Notes: generated by a model not told the origin, from the letters alone. A stretch of DNA of 38,532 nucleotides from Campylobacteraceae bacterium (GCA_026993075.1 JALWUQ010000037.1:28358-66889); one strand, 5' to 3'; shown: positions 18,422 to 26,563, counted from the stretch's first letter. Program-made: numbers and translations.

Positions 18422-19579
18422 TTAACCATGAAATAATGAAGAGGAAGCATGAGGATATTTTGTTTCACGCTTTTGAAATGACAAGATCAAGGGATTTTGG
18501 ATCACTCCATTATCAATACAAATAGCACGCCTGATAGTCTCATTTTTTTGCCAATTGCCACGACCTTTTAGTACTGTTTGCATATAGGTAATCAAAGCAG
18601 CAGAAATAGACCTGGTTGCACTTTCCCAAAGGTAACTCGGGGTATGATCCACGGCGTAATAATCTATGGTTTTGTATTTAAACATCGGATGCTTAAATGT
18701 AGTTGGTTTTGCAAAAAAGAAGCCCATTCCCTCATCACAACTCACATCAATGATCAAACTATTTGGCTTTAGGCATGAACTCTCTTCTTCAAGTACATAG
18801 TTCATAGGATTTTGCGTTTTTTGCAAGGTTCCATTTACGATGATATCTGCTTCACTAATCAAATCAACAAGCGGTCTTATAGCTCCGTTGTGTTCTACTA
18901 TCAACAAGCGTGCCTCATTTTTACCGCCTTCTATGATCTTAACATAGTGACAATCAAGAATTTCTTCACGCACCTCATGATCTGGTCTTTGGATGCAGAT
19001 CGTGATATCTCTAAATCCATGTGCTTTTAGAGCATAAATTGCACCACGGCTGACTGCACCCAAACTAAAGATGATAGTCTTTCTCTGATTGCCGTAATGT
19101 CCATCTATCCCTTTAAGCTCTAAAGCATGAAGCACGGCACAATAACCTGCCATTTCGTTATTTTTATAAAAAGTATGGCGACCGATACAACCTTGGGGAG
19201 ACCAAACAAACATATCCTCAAAAGCAATCAGTGTTAGCCTGCGATTGATTGCGGCTTGAGTAATATCTCGTTGTTGCACACAGTGTACATATCCCCACAA
19301 TGTCCCACCTTCTTTAAGCTCCAATAGATCAGATAGTACAGGCTTTGTAATAAGAACATTGCCAATATCGGCGAATATCTCGTCTCTTGAGGCAATACCG
19401 CCACTTTGAGCTGCAATCTGGGCATCGCAGATACCAAATGGCTCTGCGTATCCTTCTTCAAAGATAAGCCCAGAGCGAATCTCTTTAGGCATGCGAGATA
19501 GATGCTCCGGATGGATCGGTAAACGCCTTTCATCCTCTTTTTTCGAAGTCCCAATGACCCCTATTTTGAATTTATTCAT
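18422..19579 (-). CDS. Alanine dehydrogenase / N5-(carboxyethyl)ornithine synthase-like enzyme
   Basis: This is an NAD(P)-dependent amino acid dehydrogenase of the AlaDH/PNT fold, 385 residues. The N-terminal KKEDERRLPIHPEHL and EEGYAEPFGI, with LWGYVHCVQQRDIT and EDMFVW further on, follow the pattern of carboxyethylornithine synthase and alanine dehydrogenase. A nucleotide-binding segment IIFSLGAVSRGAIYAL lies near 168-183. It is longer than the Lactococcus synthase (about 310) and the substrate cannot be fixed. Hand counts of four 60-base lines in this gene gave 38-52% G+C against about 33% in a neighbouring msrAB line, which hints at acquisition from another source. It has 301 bases of empty sequence upstream and no operon partner. 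Confidence 0.7.
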   Translation of the reverse strand: MNKFKIGVIGTSKKEDERRLPIHPEHLSRMPKEIRSGLIFEEGYAEPFGICDAQIAAQSGGIASRDEIFADIGNVLITKPVLSDLLELKEGGTLWGYVHCVQQRDITQAAINRRLTLIAFEDMFVWSPQGCIGRHTFYKNNEMAGYCAVLHALELKGIDGHYGNQRKTIIFSLGAVSRGAIYALKAHGFRDITICIQRPDHEVREEILDCHYVKIIEGGKNEARLLIVEHNGAIRPLVDLISEADIIVNGTLQKTQNPMNYVLEEESSCLKPNSLIIDVSCDEGMGFFFAKPTTFKHPMFKYKTIDYYAVDHTPSYLWESATRSISAALITYMQTVLKGRGNWQKNETIRRAICIDNGVIQNPLILSFQKRETKYPHASSSLFHG

Positions 19580-19880
19580 TTTATTTCCTTGTTTTTTTTA
19601 TATGTAATTTTAAGTACAAATTTAGCTTAAGCCAATAGGGCTACTTTTTAGTTAATGAAAGACTTTGTGCTTGCAATATGTTATTTTATGTTTTTAGGAG
19701 ATCGAAAAAACGATATTATAATACAGAGTAAGTATTTGGTATTGTATTCATTATAGCTAAATTTCCAATAATAGTGTAGGTATCACTAATATTTATAGAT
19801 TAAAGTAGTTTCTTGGTGTATTTCTCAACACCCTATCTACGGTGTAAAAAACTTATCATCTTTATCATTTTATATTTTTT
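19580..19880. other. Intergenic region between the dehydrogenase and the nitroreductase
   Basis: This stretch of 301 bases has no supported gene. It should hold the minus-strand promoter of the dehydrogenase gene, but I cannot pick boxes with confidence. A weak five-base inverted repeat (GGTGT / ACACC) occurs around 19815-19832. There are no tRNA, insertion-sequence or REP-like features. Confidence 0.5.
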
Positions 19881-20633
19881 CTAATCTTTAAATTTAAAAC
19901 CTTGTTGCTCAAAATATACTTTTATTTGCCTAAAATATATATTTTCATAGTATTTTGCAGTTTGCTCTTTATATGAAGCTAAATAATCCATGTGATTTTC
20001 ATTCCTAAATTTTTTTAAATCTTTTTCGTATTGATCTACGCCTTCTTTTACTTTTTTATCATCATATACATCTTCAAAAACAAAACTTTCCATCGGAACT
20101 CTTGGTTTGAGTGGTGTTTCTTTAGCTTTTTTTGTTGCAACTCCAATGGTTGTGCCAACTATAGGAAAAGTTAAAGACGGAAGTTCTAAAAGTTTTATAA
20201 GCTCTCCTATATTTGCTCTTATGCCTCCTATCGCAGTTGTGCCGTATCCTAAGGCTTCGGCTGCAATTTGTAAGGAGCTTAGCATAATCCCCGCATCGAC
20301 AACTCCTACGATAATACCTTCAGCTGATTGATGGATAACTTGCTTTTTGCCTATGCTAGAACATGCATAATTAGTTCTGTTGAAATCTATGACAAAAGTG
20401 ACAAAAACATTTGCACTTTGAACCTGAGGTTGACCGCCGGATATCTTTGCTATTTGAGCAATTTTTTCTTTATTTCTTGTATAAATAAGTGAAATTTGTT
20501 GTCCATTAACTGAAGTAGGACATCTTTGTGCGCATTTAAAGATAGTTTGCAAGTCTTCATCGCTCACACTTTCTCCCGTAAAGTTTCTTATTGATTTTCT
20601 GGTTTCAAGTTGTTTTATTGTGATATTTTTCAT
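19881..20633 (-). CDS. NfsA-type FMN nitroreductase
   Basis: This is a flavin oxidoreductase of the NfsA/FRP group, 250 residues, that reduces nitro compounds, quinones or flavins with NADPH. The N-terminal TRKSIRNFTGESVSDEDL and AQRCPTSVNGQQISLI make up the FMN phosphate-binding part. The central DAGIMLSSLQIAAEALGYGTTAIGGIR and the later FPIVGTTIGVATKKAKETPLKPRVP are the conserved core and NADPH-side loop. A clear AAAAGGAGAG precedes the ATG. It is a single gene diverging from the cold shock gene. The physiological substrate is not evident. Confidence 0.88.
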   Translation of the reverse strand: MKNITIKQLETRKSIRNFTGESVSDEDLQTIFKCAQRCPTSVNGQQISLIYTRNKEKIAQIAKISGGQPQVQSANVFVTFVIDFNRTNYACSSIGKKQVIHQSAEGIIVGVVDAGIMLSSLQIAAEALGYGTTAIGGIRANIGELIKLLELPSLTFPIVGTTIGVATKKAKETPLKPRVPMESFVFEDVYDDKKVKEGVDQYEKDLKKFRNENHMDYLASYKEQTAKYYENIYFRQIKVYFEQQGFKFKD

Positions 20634-20960
20634 TTTAACTCTCCTTTTTTGCTAATTATATCAGAAATTTATCGAGCATTAATTTTGTTAGATAATATGA
20701 CATTATACCACCTTTTCATCACTTTGGATTATAAATTTTCGAATAAGCAAGATTTGAAATATCATTAAAGTACTATTGATTTATATTGCTTTAATCATAA
20801 ATCAGATATGCTTTCATCTATGAAAGATGATTCTAGTTACATCTTTAGATTGCTTTGTATTGATAACTTCTTGTTGACAGTAAAATTCACCTAAAATTGA
20901 CTTGTTATTAGATTTTCAACCACCTTAGAAATATGGTGTATTAAATAAAAAGGATTCTCA
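20634..20960. other. Intergenic region with two hairpins upstream of the cold shock gene
   Basis: These 327 bases between divergent genes contain no gene. Two perfect stem-loops occur in the half nearer the nitroreductase. One is TGATTTAT / ATAAATCA (20777-20784 with 20797-20804, 12-base loop). The other is CTTTCA / TGAAAG (20811-20816 with 20821-20826, 4-base loop). They could lie in a long leader of the csp transcript or be binding sites in the shared promoter. No convincing -35/-10 pair was found. Confidence 0.4.
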
Positions 20961-21179
20961 ATGGCAGAATTATTAAATGGAACAGTTAAATGGTTTAACA
21001 GTGACAAAGGTTTCGGCTTTATCGAACAGGAAAATGGAGGCAAGGATGTATTTGTACATTTTCGTCAAATCAATAACGATGGCTATGACCGCGCTACACT
21101 AAATGAAGGTCAAAAAGTTACTTTTACGATTGGTGAAGGTCAAAAAGGCCCTCAAGCGGAAAATGTTACAGGCCTGTAG
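20961..21179 (+). CDS. Cold shock protein, CspA family
   Basis: This is a 72-residue single cold-shock domain that binds single-stranded RNA or DNA and melts secondary structure. RNP1 reads KGFGFIEQ and RNP2 reads DVFVHFRQI, after the standard start [17 protein letters not shown]2 carries VFVHF with Arg where most relatives have Ser. An AAAAGGATTCTCA site precedes the ATG. A possible stem-loop terminator follows at 21191-21209. Members of this family are often cold- or growth-phase-regulated through their leaders. Confidence 0.95.
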   Translation: MAELLNGTVKWFNSDKGFGFIEQENGGKDVFVHFRQINNDGYDRATLNEGQKVTFTIGEGQKGPQAENVTGL

Positions 21180-21190
21180 CCATTCTTTAT

Positions 21191-21209
21191 GAGCAGATTT
21201 ATTCTGCTC
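21191..21209 (+). terminator. Stem-loop after the cold shock gene
   Basis: GAGCAGA and TCTGCTC form a perfect 7-bp stem around a 5-base loop, 11 bases after the csp stop. The tract that follows (TGCACTCTTTACTTT) is pyrimidine-rich but not an uninterrupted T-run, so intrinsic termination is plausible but not certain. Confidence 0.5.
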
Positions 21210-21331
21210 TGCACTCTTTACTTTAAACTCTCAAATTCAAACCCAATAATAATTTTTTACTTTTAAAATATTTTTTACAAAATAAAGGTAAAATATATAT
21301 CATTTTGATAAAATATTAAAGGAGTTTTAAA

Positions 21332-21625
21332 ATGCACATAACAAAAAGAGTAACTTTTATAGCAAAAAATGGAAGTGAGTCCAGACTAAAAGAGCTTTTA
21401 GAAGCTATGGTGATACCCTCAAAAGAAGAAAAAGGGTGTTTAAATTACAATATTTATCAATACAAAAGTAATCCAAGAAAATTTATGGCAGTAGAGACTT
21501 GGGAGAATGAAGAAGCACTAAACGGACACAAAAAATCTGCTCATTATGCAGTATATAAAAATGCATACGAACCATATACTGAAGATAAATATACTAATGA
21601 GCTGGATTATTTGGTAAAAATATGA
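21332..21625 (+). CDS. Antibiotic-biosynthesis-monooxygenase-fold protein (LsrG/YgiN-like)
   Basis: This is a 97-residue ferredoxin-like (ABM) domain protein. Landmarks are the start HITKRVTFIAKNG, a segment EEKGCLNYNIYQYKSNPRKFMAVETWENEEAL and HKKSAHYAVY, which supply the usual pocket histidines. The family covers quinol monooxygenases such as YgiN and also LsrG, the isomerase that acts on phospho-AI-2. I cannot separate these by motif. Its stop overlaps the aldolase start (ATGA) and an LsrK-like kinase lies two genes downstream, so an LsrG-like role is an attractive inference. An AAAGGAG site lies eight bases before the ATG. Confidence 0.8.
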   Translation: MHITKRVTFIAKNGSESRLKELLEAMVIPSKEEKGCLNYNIYQYKSNPRKFMAVETWENEEALNGHKKSAHYAVYKNAYEPYTEDKYTNELDYLVKI

Positions 21626-22761
21626 ACAATATCTTATACAAAGATGATTTGGATATTAGAGTTTATACTTCCAATCTTTTAGGAAGCGACGACACACTTG
21701 TACTTCACGGTGGAGGCAATACTTCTTTGAAAAAAGATGGCATACTCTATGTCAAAGGAAGTGGCTGGGATCTTTCTTCCATAAAAAGAGAAGGGTTTGC
21801 TCCTGTGAAACTTCAGTCTTTAAAAGAGTTGGCAAAACTTAAGAGTCTTAATGATAGCGATATGTTAAGGCTGCAAAGAGAGGCTATGACAGATAAAACT
21901 GCTCCAAATCCTTCAGTCGAAGCGATACTGCATGCTATCATCCCTTATAAATTTGTAGATCATACTCACGCTGATGCTATTGTTACTATATCAAACTCTT
22001 TAAAAGGTGAAGAACTTATAAAAAAGCTTTTTCCAAATTTTTTGATAGTTCCTTATGTGATGCCCGGATTTGTTTTGGCAAAGAAAGTTTATGAGATGAG
22101 TAAAGATTTAGACTGGGATAAAACAGAAGGTATCATACTTCACCATCATGGTATTTTTACATTTGATGATGATGCTAAAAAATCATACAATAAAATGACA
22201 AAAGCAGTAAAAAAGGCGGAAGATTTTTTGGATAAAAATGCAAAAATCAAGCTGCCTGAGATAAAACCCATAGATTTTGATATCAATACATTACAAGAAA
22301 TTATCTCAAAAGAAAAAGGCTGCGAGGTGAGAGTAAAAGTAGACCAAAGCAAAGAGGCTTTATTTTATTCTACCCTGGAAGAAGAGAAGCTAAGAAGAGG
22401 AGTTTTAACTCCAGAGCATATTATAAGAACAAAAAGAGAACCATTGATATTGAAAAAAAATGATGATATACAAAAAAAGATTGATTCTTATAAAAAAGAG
22501 TATCAAGACTACTTCAACAGATTTAAAAAAGATGAAATTATGCTAAATCCTGCACCTAATTATACTGTGATAGAGGGCTTTGGGATAGTAACCTTTGGTA
22601 AAAATGAAAAAGAGGCAGATATAATAAAGGATATTATATCTCATACTGTTAAAGCGGTTTTAAGGGCTGATAGGCTTGGAGGCTACAAAAGCATTTCATT
22701 AAAAAACAGCTTTGAGATGGAGTACTGGGAGCTTGAGCAGGCAAAGCTTAAAAGAAAGTAA
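21622..22761 (+). CDS. Class II aldolase (aldolase half of the RhaD/YuxG type)
   Basis: This is a zinc-dependent class II aldolase of 379 residues. The phosphate-binding loop LHGGGNTSLK is at 28-37, a candidate catalytic acid is Glu100 in NPSVEAILHA, the zinc His pair is in DHTHADA (114, 116) and the third His in HHHGIF (174-176). The C-terminus reads FEMEYWELEQAKLKRK and stops. In bifunctional rhamnulose-1-phosphate aldolases the same segment leads into a short-chain dehydrogenase domain, which is absent here. It is coupled to the ABM gene and precedes galU and the LsrK-like kinase. A kinase plus class II aldolase normally cleaves a phosphorylated ketose; which one is not known. Confidence 0.8.
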   Translation: MNNILYKDDLDIRVYTSNLLGSDDTLVLHGGGNTSLKKDGILYVKGSGWDLSSIKREGFAPVKLQSLKELAKLKSLNDSDMLRLQREAMTDKTAPNPSVEAILHAIIPYKFVDHTHADAIVTISNSLKGEELIKKLFPNFLIVPYVMPGFVLAKKVYEMSKDLDWDKTEGIILHHHGIFTFDDDAKKSYNKMTKAVKKAEDFLDKNAKIKLPEIKPIDFDINTLQEIISKEKGCEVRVKVDQSKEALFYSTLEEEKLRRGVLTPEHIIRTKREPLILKKNDDIQKKIDSYKKEYQDYFNRFKKDEIMLNPAPNYTVIEGFGIVTFGKNEKEADIIKDIISHTVKAVLRADRLGGYKSISLKNSFEMEYWELEQAKLKRK

Positions 22762-22775
22762 AAATGCAGAGGTTT

Positions 22776-22807
22776 TATAATATAAAAAAGATAAGAATAT
22801 ATCTTAT
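22776..22807 (+). promoter_or_regulatory. Possible galU promoter -10 box and leader hairpin
   Basis: The 67-base gap before galU holds a perfect TATAAT (22776-22781) followed by a small hairpin ATAAGA / TCTTAT (22791-22796 with 22802-22807). No -35 box is evident, which is common in Campylobacterota. It suggests that galU can be expressed apart from the aldolase. Confidence 0.35.
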
Positions 22808-22828
22808 TGCTAAGATTAGGAGTTTAGT

Positions 22829-23659
22829 TTGATTAATAAATGTTTATTTCCGGCTGCAGGCTATGGAACAAGGTTTTTACCGGCAACAAAAGCAATGCCA
22901 AAAGAGATGCTTCCGATTTTGACGAAACCACTTATCCAATATGGTGTAGAAGAAGCCATGGGAGCTGGCTGTAATGTTATGGCAATAATAACAGGAAGAG
23001 GAAAAAGAGCGATAACTGATCATTTTGATATCTCTTATGAGTTGGAACATCAAATAAAAGGAACTTCAAAAGATTCTCTTTTAAATGGCATTAGAAATAT
23101 TATAAATAAATGCACATTTACATATACTAGACAAAATGAGATGAATGGTCTTGGAGATGCTATATACAAAGGCAAAGTGTTAGTTGGAGAGAAATACCCT
23201 TTTGCGGTTATATTGGCAGATGATCTTTGCATAAATCCAGATGGAGACGGTATCTTAACCCAGATGATAAAGTTATATGATAAATATAAATGTTGTATCG
23301 TGGCAATAATGGAAGTTCCAAATGAAGATGTACATAAATATGGTGTCATAGAGGGAAAAGAGCTTGAGAATGATATTTATATGGTTTCAAATATGGTGGA
23401 AAAACCAGATGTTCATAATGCCCCTAGTAATATGGCAGTTATCGGTAGATATATTTTAACTCCGGATATTTTTCCACTCATAAAATCAACAAAAGCAGGT
23501 AAAAATGCAGAAGTTCAAATCACTGATGCTCTTTGTAAAATGGCTGAAAAAGGTATGGTTATAGCATATAAATTTAAAGGAATGAGGTTTGATTGTGGCA
23601 GTATTGATGGTTTTGTCGAGGCTACAAATTATTTTTATAATTTAACAAATTCCAAATAA
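22829..23659 (+). CDS. galU: UTP-glucose-1-phosphate uridylyltransferase
   Basis: GalU makes UDP-glucose for surface polysaccharide and glycan synthesis. The 276 residues begin with CLFPAAGYGTRFLPATKAMPKEMLPI, the nucleotide-binding loop and uridylyl motif, and continue with VILADDLCINPDGDG, VEKPDVHNAPSNMAVIGRYI and GKNAEVQITDAL. This is a standard full-length enzyme. The start is TTG at 22829 with TAGGAG five bases upstream; no ATG fits the conserved N-terminus. It lies between the aldolase and the LsrK-like kinase on the same strand, though its job need not be linked to theirs. Confidence 0.95.
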   Translation: MINKCLFPAAGYGTRFLPATKAMPKEMLPILTKPLIQYGVEEAMGAGCNVMAIITGRGKRAITDHFDISYELEHQIKGTSKDSLLNGIRNIINKCTFTYTRQNEMNGLGDAIYKGKVLVGEKYPFAVILADDLCINPDGDGILTQMIKLYDKYKCCIVAIMEVPNEDVHKYGVIEGKELENDIYMVSNMVEKPDVHNAPSNMAVIGRYILTPDIFPLIKSTKAGKNAEVQITDALCKMAEKGMVIAYKFKGMRFDCGSIDGFVEATNYFYNLTNSK

Positions 23660-23718
23660 TAAGATATATAACTGTAAAATGCAGATAGATGATATAAAGC
23701 TTTTATAAGGAGATACTC

Positions 23719-25293
23719 ATGAAGTATTTAATGGCTATAGATGCAGGGACAGGGAGCATAAGGGTTGTTTTGTTTGATTTGGCGGGTAAACAGGTAGCAT
23801 TTTCAAGTAGAGAATGGACCCACCTAAGCGAGGAGGGTATTTCATCAAGCATGAGGTTTGACTGTGATGCAAACTGGAAGCTAACCATCTCTTGTATAAA
23901 AGATATCACTTCAAAGATTGATCCTAAAGATATCATATCTCTTAGCTCTACAAGTATGAGAGAAGGTATCGTTTTGTATGACAAAGATGGCAAAGAGTTA
24001 TGGGCGGTTGCAAATGTAGATGCAAGAGCCGGTGAAGAAGTAAAATATTTAAAAGAGCATTTTAATGGAATTGAAGAGCAATTTTATAAGATTTCCGGAC
24101 AGACTTTTGCTCTTGGGGCATTGCCGAGACTCTTATGGCTTAAAAATCATAAAAAAGATATTTATGATAAAGTTGCTAAGATAACCATGATAAATGATTG
24201 GATACTTTACAAATTGAGTGGAGTTTTCTCAAGTGAGCCGAGCAATGCCGGAACCAGCGGGATCTTTTCTCTTAAAAAAAGAGATTGGGTGAGCAGTATG
24301 GCCAAAGAGACTGGGCTTAAAAATGACATTTTTCCGCCTTGTTTTGAGCCCGGAACTGTTTTGGGGAAAGTAAGCAAACTTGTCTCTAAAGAGTGCGGGC
24401 TTTCAACTTTTACAAAAGTAGTCGTAGGCGGAGGAGATGTGCAGCTTGGATCTGCGGGTCTTGGAGTGGTAGAAATGGGCGATGTAGCAGTGCTTGGAGG
24501 GAGTTTTTGGCAACAAATTGTCAATATCCGTGATGCTTTACCGCCAAAGGATATGAGCATAAGAGTAAATCCTCATGTGATAAAAGGACTTTCTCAGGCT
24601 GAAGGAATAACATTTTTCAGTGGGCTTATAATGAGGTGGTTTAGAGATGCTTTTTGTGATAAAGAAAAAGAGGAAGCGATAAAAAGGGGTATTGATGCTT
24701 ATGCTGTATTGGAGGAAAAGGCAAAGAGTGTACCAGTTGGCTCAAATGGGATAATACCTATATTTTCAGATGTCATGAATTATAGCAAATGGTATCACGC
24801 AAGCCCAAGCTTTTTAAATCTCAGCATAGATCCATCTGTTTGCAATAAGGCATCAATGTTTAGAAGTCTTGAAGAAAATGCGGCCATAGTTTCAAGTTTA
24901 AATCTTGAAAAAATAAAAGAGTTTACAGGAGTTGATTTTAAAAGGATAATTTTTGCAGGAGGCGCCGGCAAAGGAGAACTTTGGTCACAAATACTCTCAG
25001 ATGTAACTGGTTGTGAAGTTGTTGTGCCAAAAGTCAAAGAAGCTACTGCTTTAGGTGCTGCTATGGCTGCTGGTGTAGGAGCAGGAGTATATAAGGATTT
25101 AAAAACAGCAGCAAAAGAGATAGTAGTTTGGGAGAAAACTTTCAAGCCAAATTTGGAAAATAAAAAGATATATGATGATATAAAACAAAATTGGCAAAAG
25201 ATATATAAAAAAGAGTTAAAGCTGGTGGATGAAGGTTTGACTAAATCGATGTGGAAAGCACCCGGAATAGAAAATAAAAAGACCACTATATAA
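23719..25293 (+). CDS. lsrK: Autoinducer-2 kinase LsrK homologue (FGGY family)
   Basis: This is an FGGY carbohydrate kinase, 524 residues against 530 in E. coli LsrK. Similarity to LsrK as I recall it is dense along the whole length: YLMAIDAGTGSIRVVLFD at the start, STSMREGIVLYD, NVDARAGEEV, VVVGGGDVQLGSAGLG with the catalytic Asp240, GGSFWQQ, MRWFRDAFC, IIPIFSD, WYHASPSF, ATALGAA and the end GLTKSMWKAPG. LsrK phosphorylates DPD (AI-2) in the cytoplasm. Other FGGY kinases such as rhamnulokinase lack several of these blocks. No lsrACDB, lsrR or lsrF is in the window; an ABM protein and a class II aldolase are upstream. AAGGAG precedes the ATG. Confidence 0.85.
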   Translation: MKYLMAIDAGTGSIRVVLFDLAGKQVAFSSREWTHLSEEGISSSMRFDCDANWKLTISCIKDITSKIDPKDIISLSSTSMREGIVLYDKDGKELWAVANVDARAGEEVKYLKEHFNGIEEQFYKISGQTFALGALPRLLWLKNHKKDIYDKVAKITMINDWILYKLSGVFSSEPSNAGTSGIFSLKKRDWVSSMAKETGLKNDIFPPCFEPGTVLGKVSKLVSKECGLSTFTKVVVGGGDVQLGSAGLGVVEMGDVAVLGGSFWQQIVNIRDALPPKDMSIRVNPHVIKGLSQAEGITFFSGLIMRWFRDAFCDKEKEEAIKRGIDAYAVLEEKAKSVPVGSNGIIPIFSDVMNYSKWYHASPSFLNLSIDPSVCNKASMFRSLEENAAIVSSLNLEKIKEFTGVDFKRIIFAGGAGKGELWSQILSDVTGCEVVVPKVKEATALGAAMAAGVGAGVYKDLKTAAKEIVVWEKTFKPNLENKKIYDDIKQNWQKIYKKELKLVDEGLTKSMWKAPGIENKKTTI

Positions 25294-25340
25294 CCAAAAA
25301 GACCCTCCTGTTTTTCATGAATCAAAAAAACAAATAAATG

Positions 25341-25389
25341 GGGATAGGTGATAGTGATAGTACTTTAGGCTATCACTATCACCTATCTC
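25341..25389. repeat. REP-like element, copy A: perfect 18-bp palindrome
   Basis: The arms GATAGGTGATAGTGATAG (25343-25360) and its exact reverse complement (25370-25387) enclose a 9-base loop. It lies 47 bases after the lsrK stop. The head is GGGGATAGG, a variant of the GGGTCTGG head of the other copies. No T-run follows, so it is not a typical intrinsic terminator, although it could stabilise the lsrK mRNA end. Confidence 0.8.
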
Positions 25390-25414
25390 TTAAGAGTTAG
25401 AAATGGAGTAAATC

Positions 25415-26563
25415 ATGAAAACTGATTTGATAGATTGGGAAATACTTAGAAAAGAGATTCCTGCTTGTGAAATGTATACTTACCTGAATAATGCCGGACG
25501 GGGACCGGTGTCAAAAAATGCATCTATTGGGGGGATATCTTATTACGAAGAAGCACTAAAATACGGCAATGCGCATTGGGACAAATGGGCGGAAAAATCT
25601 GTGAAAATCCGTGAAAATGTTGCAAAACTAATCGGTGCAAATTCATGTGAAATAGCATTTCTGCCCAACTCATCGCTTGGTATGAATTATATAGCAAAAA
25701 TACTTGATAATACCGGTGAAGTTCTTATGAGTAGCGGTGAGTTTCCATCATGTTCACTGCCTTGGATACAGTGTGGCTATAAAGTAAATTTTATAAATCC
25801 GCAGAAAAATGGTAAAATTTCAATAGATCAGTTTGCTTCAAATATCACACCTTCAGTTAAAATCATCGTTGTAAGTCATGTTCAATTTGCGACAGGATTT
25901 CGCCAAAACCTAGAGGAATTAGGAACTCTTTGTAAAAATTCCGGGATTCATTTGGTGGTAGATGCGAGTCAATCTGCCGGAGCATTTCCTATAAATGTAT
26001 ATTCTAGCAATATTGGTTTTTTGGTATTTACTGGATACAAATGGATTAATGCAGGATGTGGCATATCCACTTTGTTTATCAATAAAAAATTTCATGATTC
26101 AGCTAACTTTCCTGTAGTTGGCTGGCGAAGTGCAAAACAGCCATACGAGTTGATAAACGATAGATTAGATCTAGTTAACAATGCAAGTGCATTGGAGTTA
26201 GGGCACCCACAATTCCCAAATATCCTTGCCCTTGGTGGTGCAATAGAAACCCTTCAAAAAATCGGCATAGACAACATTGCTAAAAGAATCCATCACTTGA
26301 CGGACTATCTTCATAAACAATTAAATAATCATAAAATCAAGATAATTTCTCCACTTAAACAAGATGAAAGGTCAGGCATAACATCTTTAGAGATGCCAAA
26401 TGCAAGTGATGTTGTAAAAGAGCTAAGAAAAAATGATATTATCGTTGCAAAAAGAGGCGAAGGTATTCGTATTTCTCTACATTATTACAATAATCAAAAT
26501 GATATAGATAGGTTTATAGAAATTTTAAAAACTCAAAAATTTATACTATCACCAGACCCTTAA
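25415..26563 (+). CDS. Class V aminotransferase (cysteine desulfurase / isopenicillin N epimerase-like)
   Basis: This is a PLP-dependent fold-type I enzyme of 382 residues. The N-terminal YLNNAGRGPVSKN, the segment IIVVSHVQFATGFRQNLEEL, the PLP-Asp region LVVDASQSAGAFPI and the Schiff-base Lys in FTGYKWINAGCGIST identify class V. VVGWRSAKQP and GHPQFPNI follow as in selenocysteine lyase-like and epimerase-like members. The actual reaction is unknown. The last residues LSPDP and the stop codon come from an inverted copy of the dispersed repeat (26545-26563), so the native C-terminus may have been altered. It stands alone between two repeat copies, 25 bases from copy A. Confidence 0.85.
   Translation: MKTDLIDWEILRKEIPACEMYTYLNNAGRGPVSKNASIGGISYYEEALKYGNAHWDKWAEKSVKIRENVAKLIGANSCEIAFLPNSSLGMNYIAKILDNTGEVLMSSGEFPSCSLPWIQCGYKVNFINPQKNGKISIDQFASNITPSVKIIVVSHVQFATGFRQNLEELGTLCKNSGIHLVVDASQSAGAFPINVYSSNIGFLVFTGYKWINAGCGISTLFINKKFHDSANFPVVGWRSAKQPYELINDRLDLVNNASALELGHPQFPNILALGGAIETLQKIGIDNIAKRIHHLTDYLHKQLNNHKIKIISPLKQDERSGITSLEMPNASDVVKELRKNDIIVAKRGEGIRISLHYYNNQNDIDRFIEILKTQKFILSPDP
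26545..26563 (-). repeat. REP-like half element overlapping the aminotransferase 3' end
   Basis: On the minus strand this reads CTTAAGGGTCTGGTGATAGT, if the G at 26564 is included, the same head as the copies at 38123 and 38398. No opposite arm is visible. The TAA inside CTTAAG serves as the aminotransferase stop codon. Confidence 0.6.

Noticed and set aside
24795-25325. Long minus-strand frame (176 codons) inside the LsrK-like gene
   Set aside because: It is a shadow of a strongly conserved coding region and shows no family motif.
25343-25387. Reading the palindromes as simple intrinsic terminators
   Set aside because: None of copies A, D or F is followed by a T-run, they have GATAG-rich arms that are not GC-clamped, and they recur with a conserved sequence, which is not expected of independent terminators.
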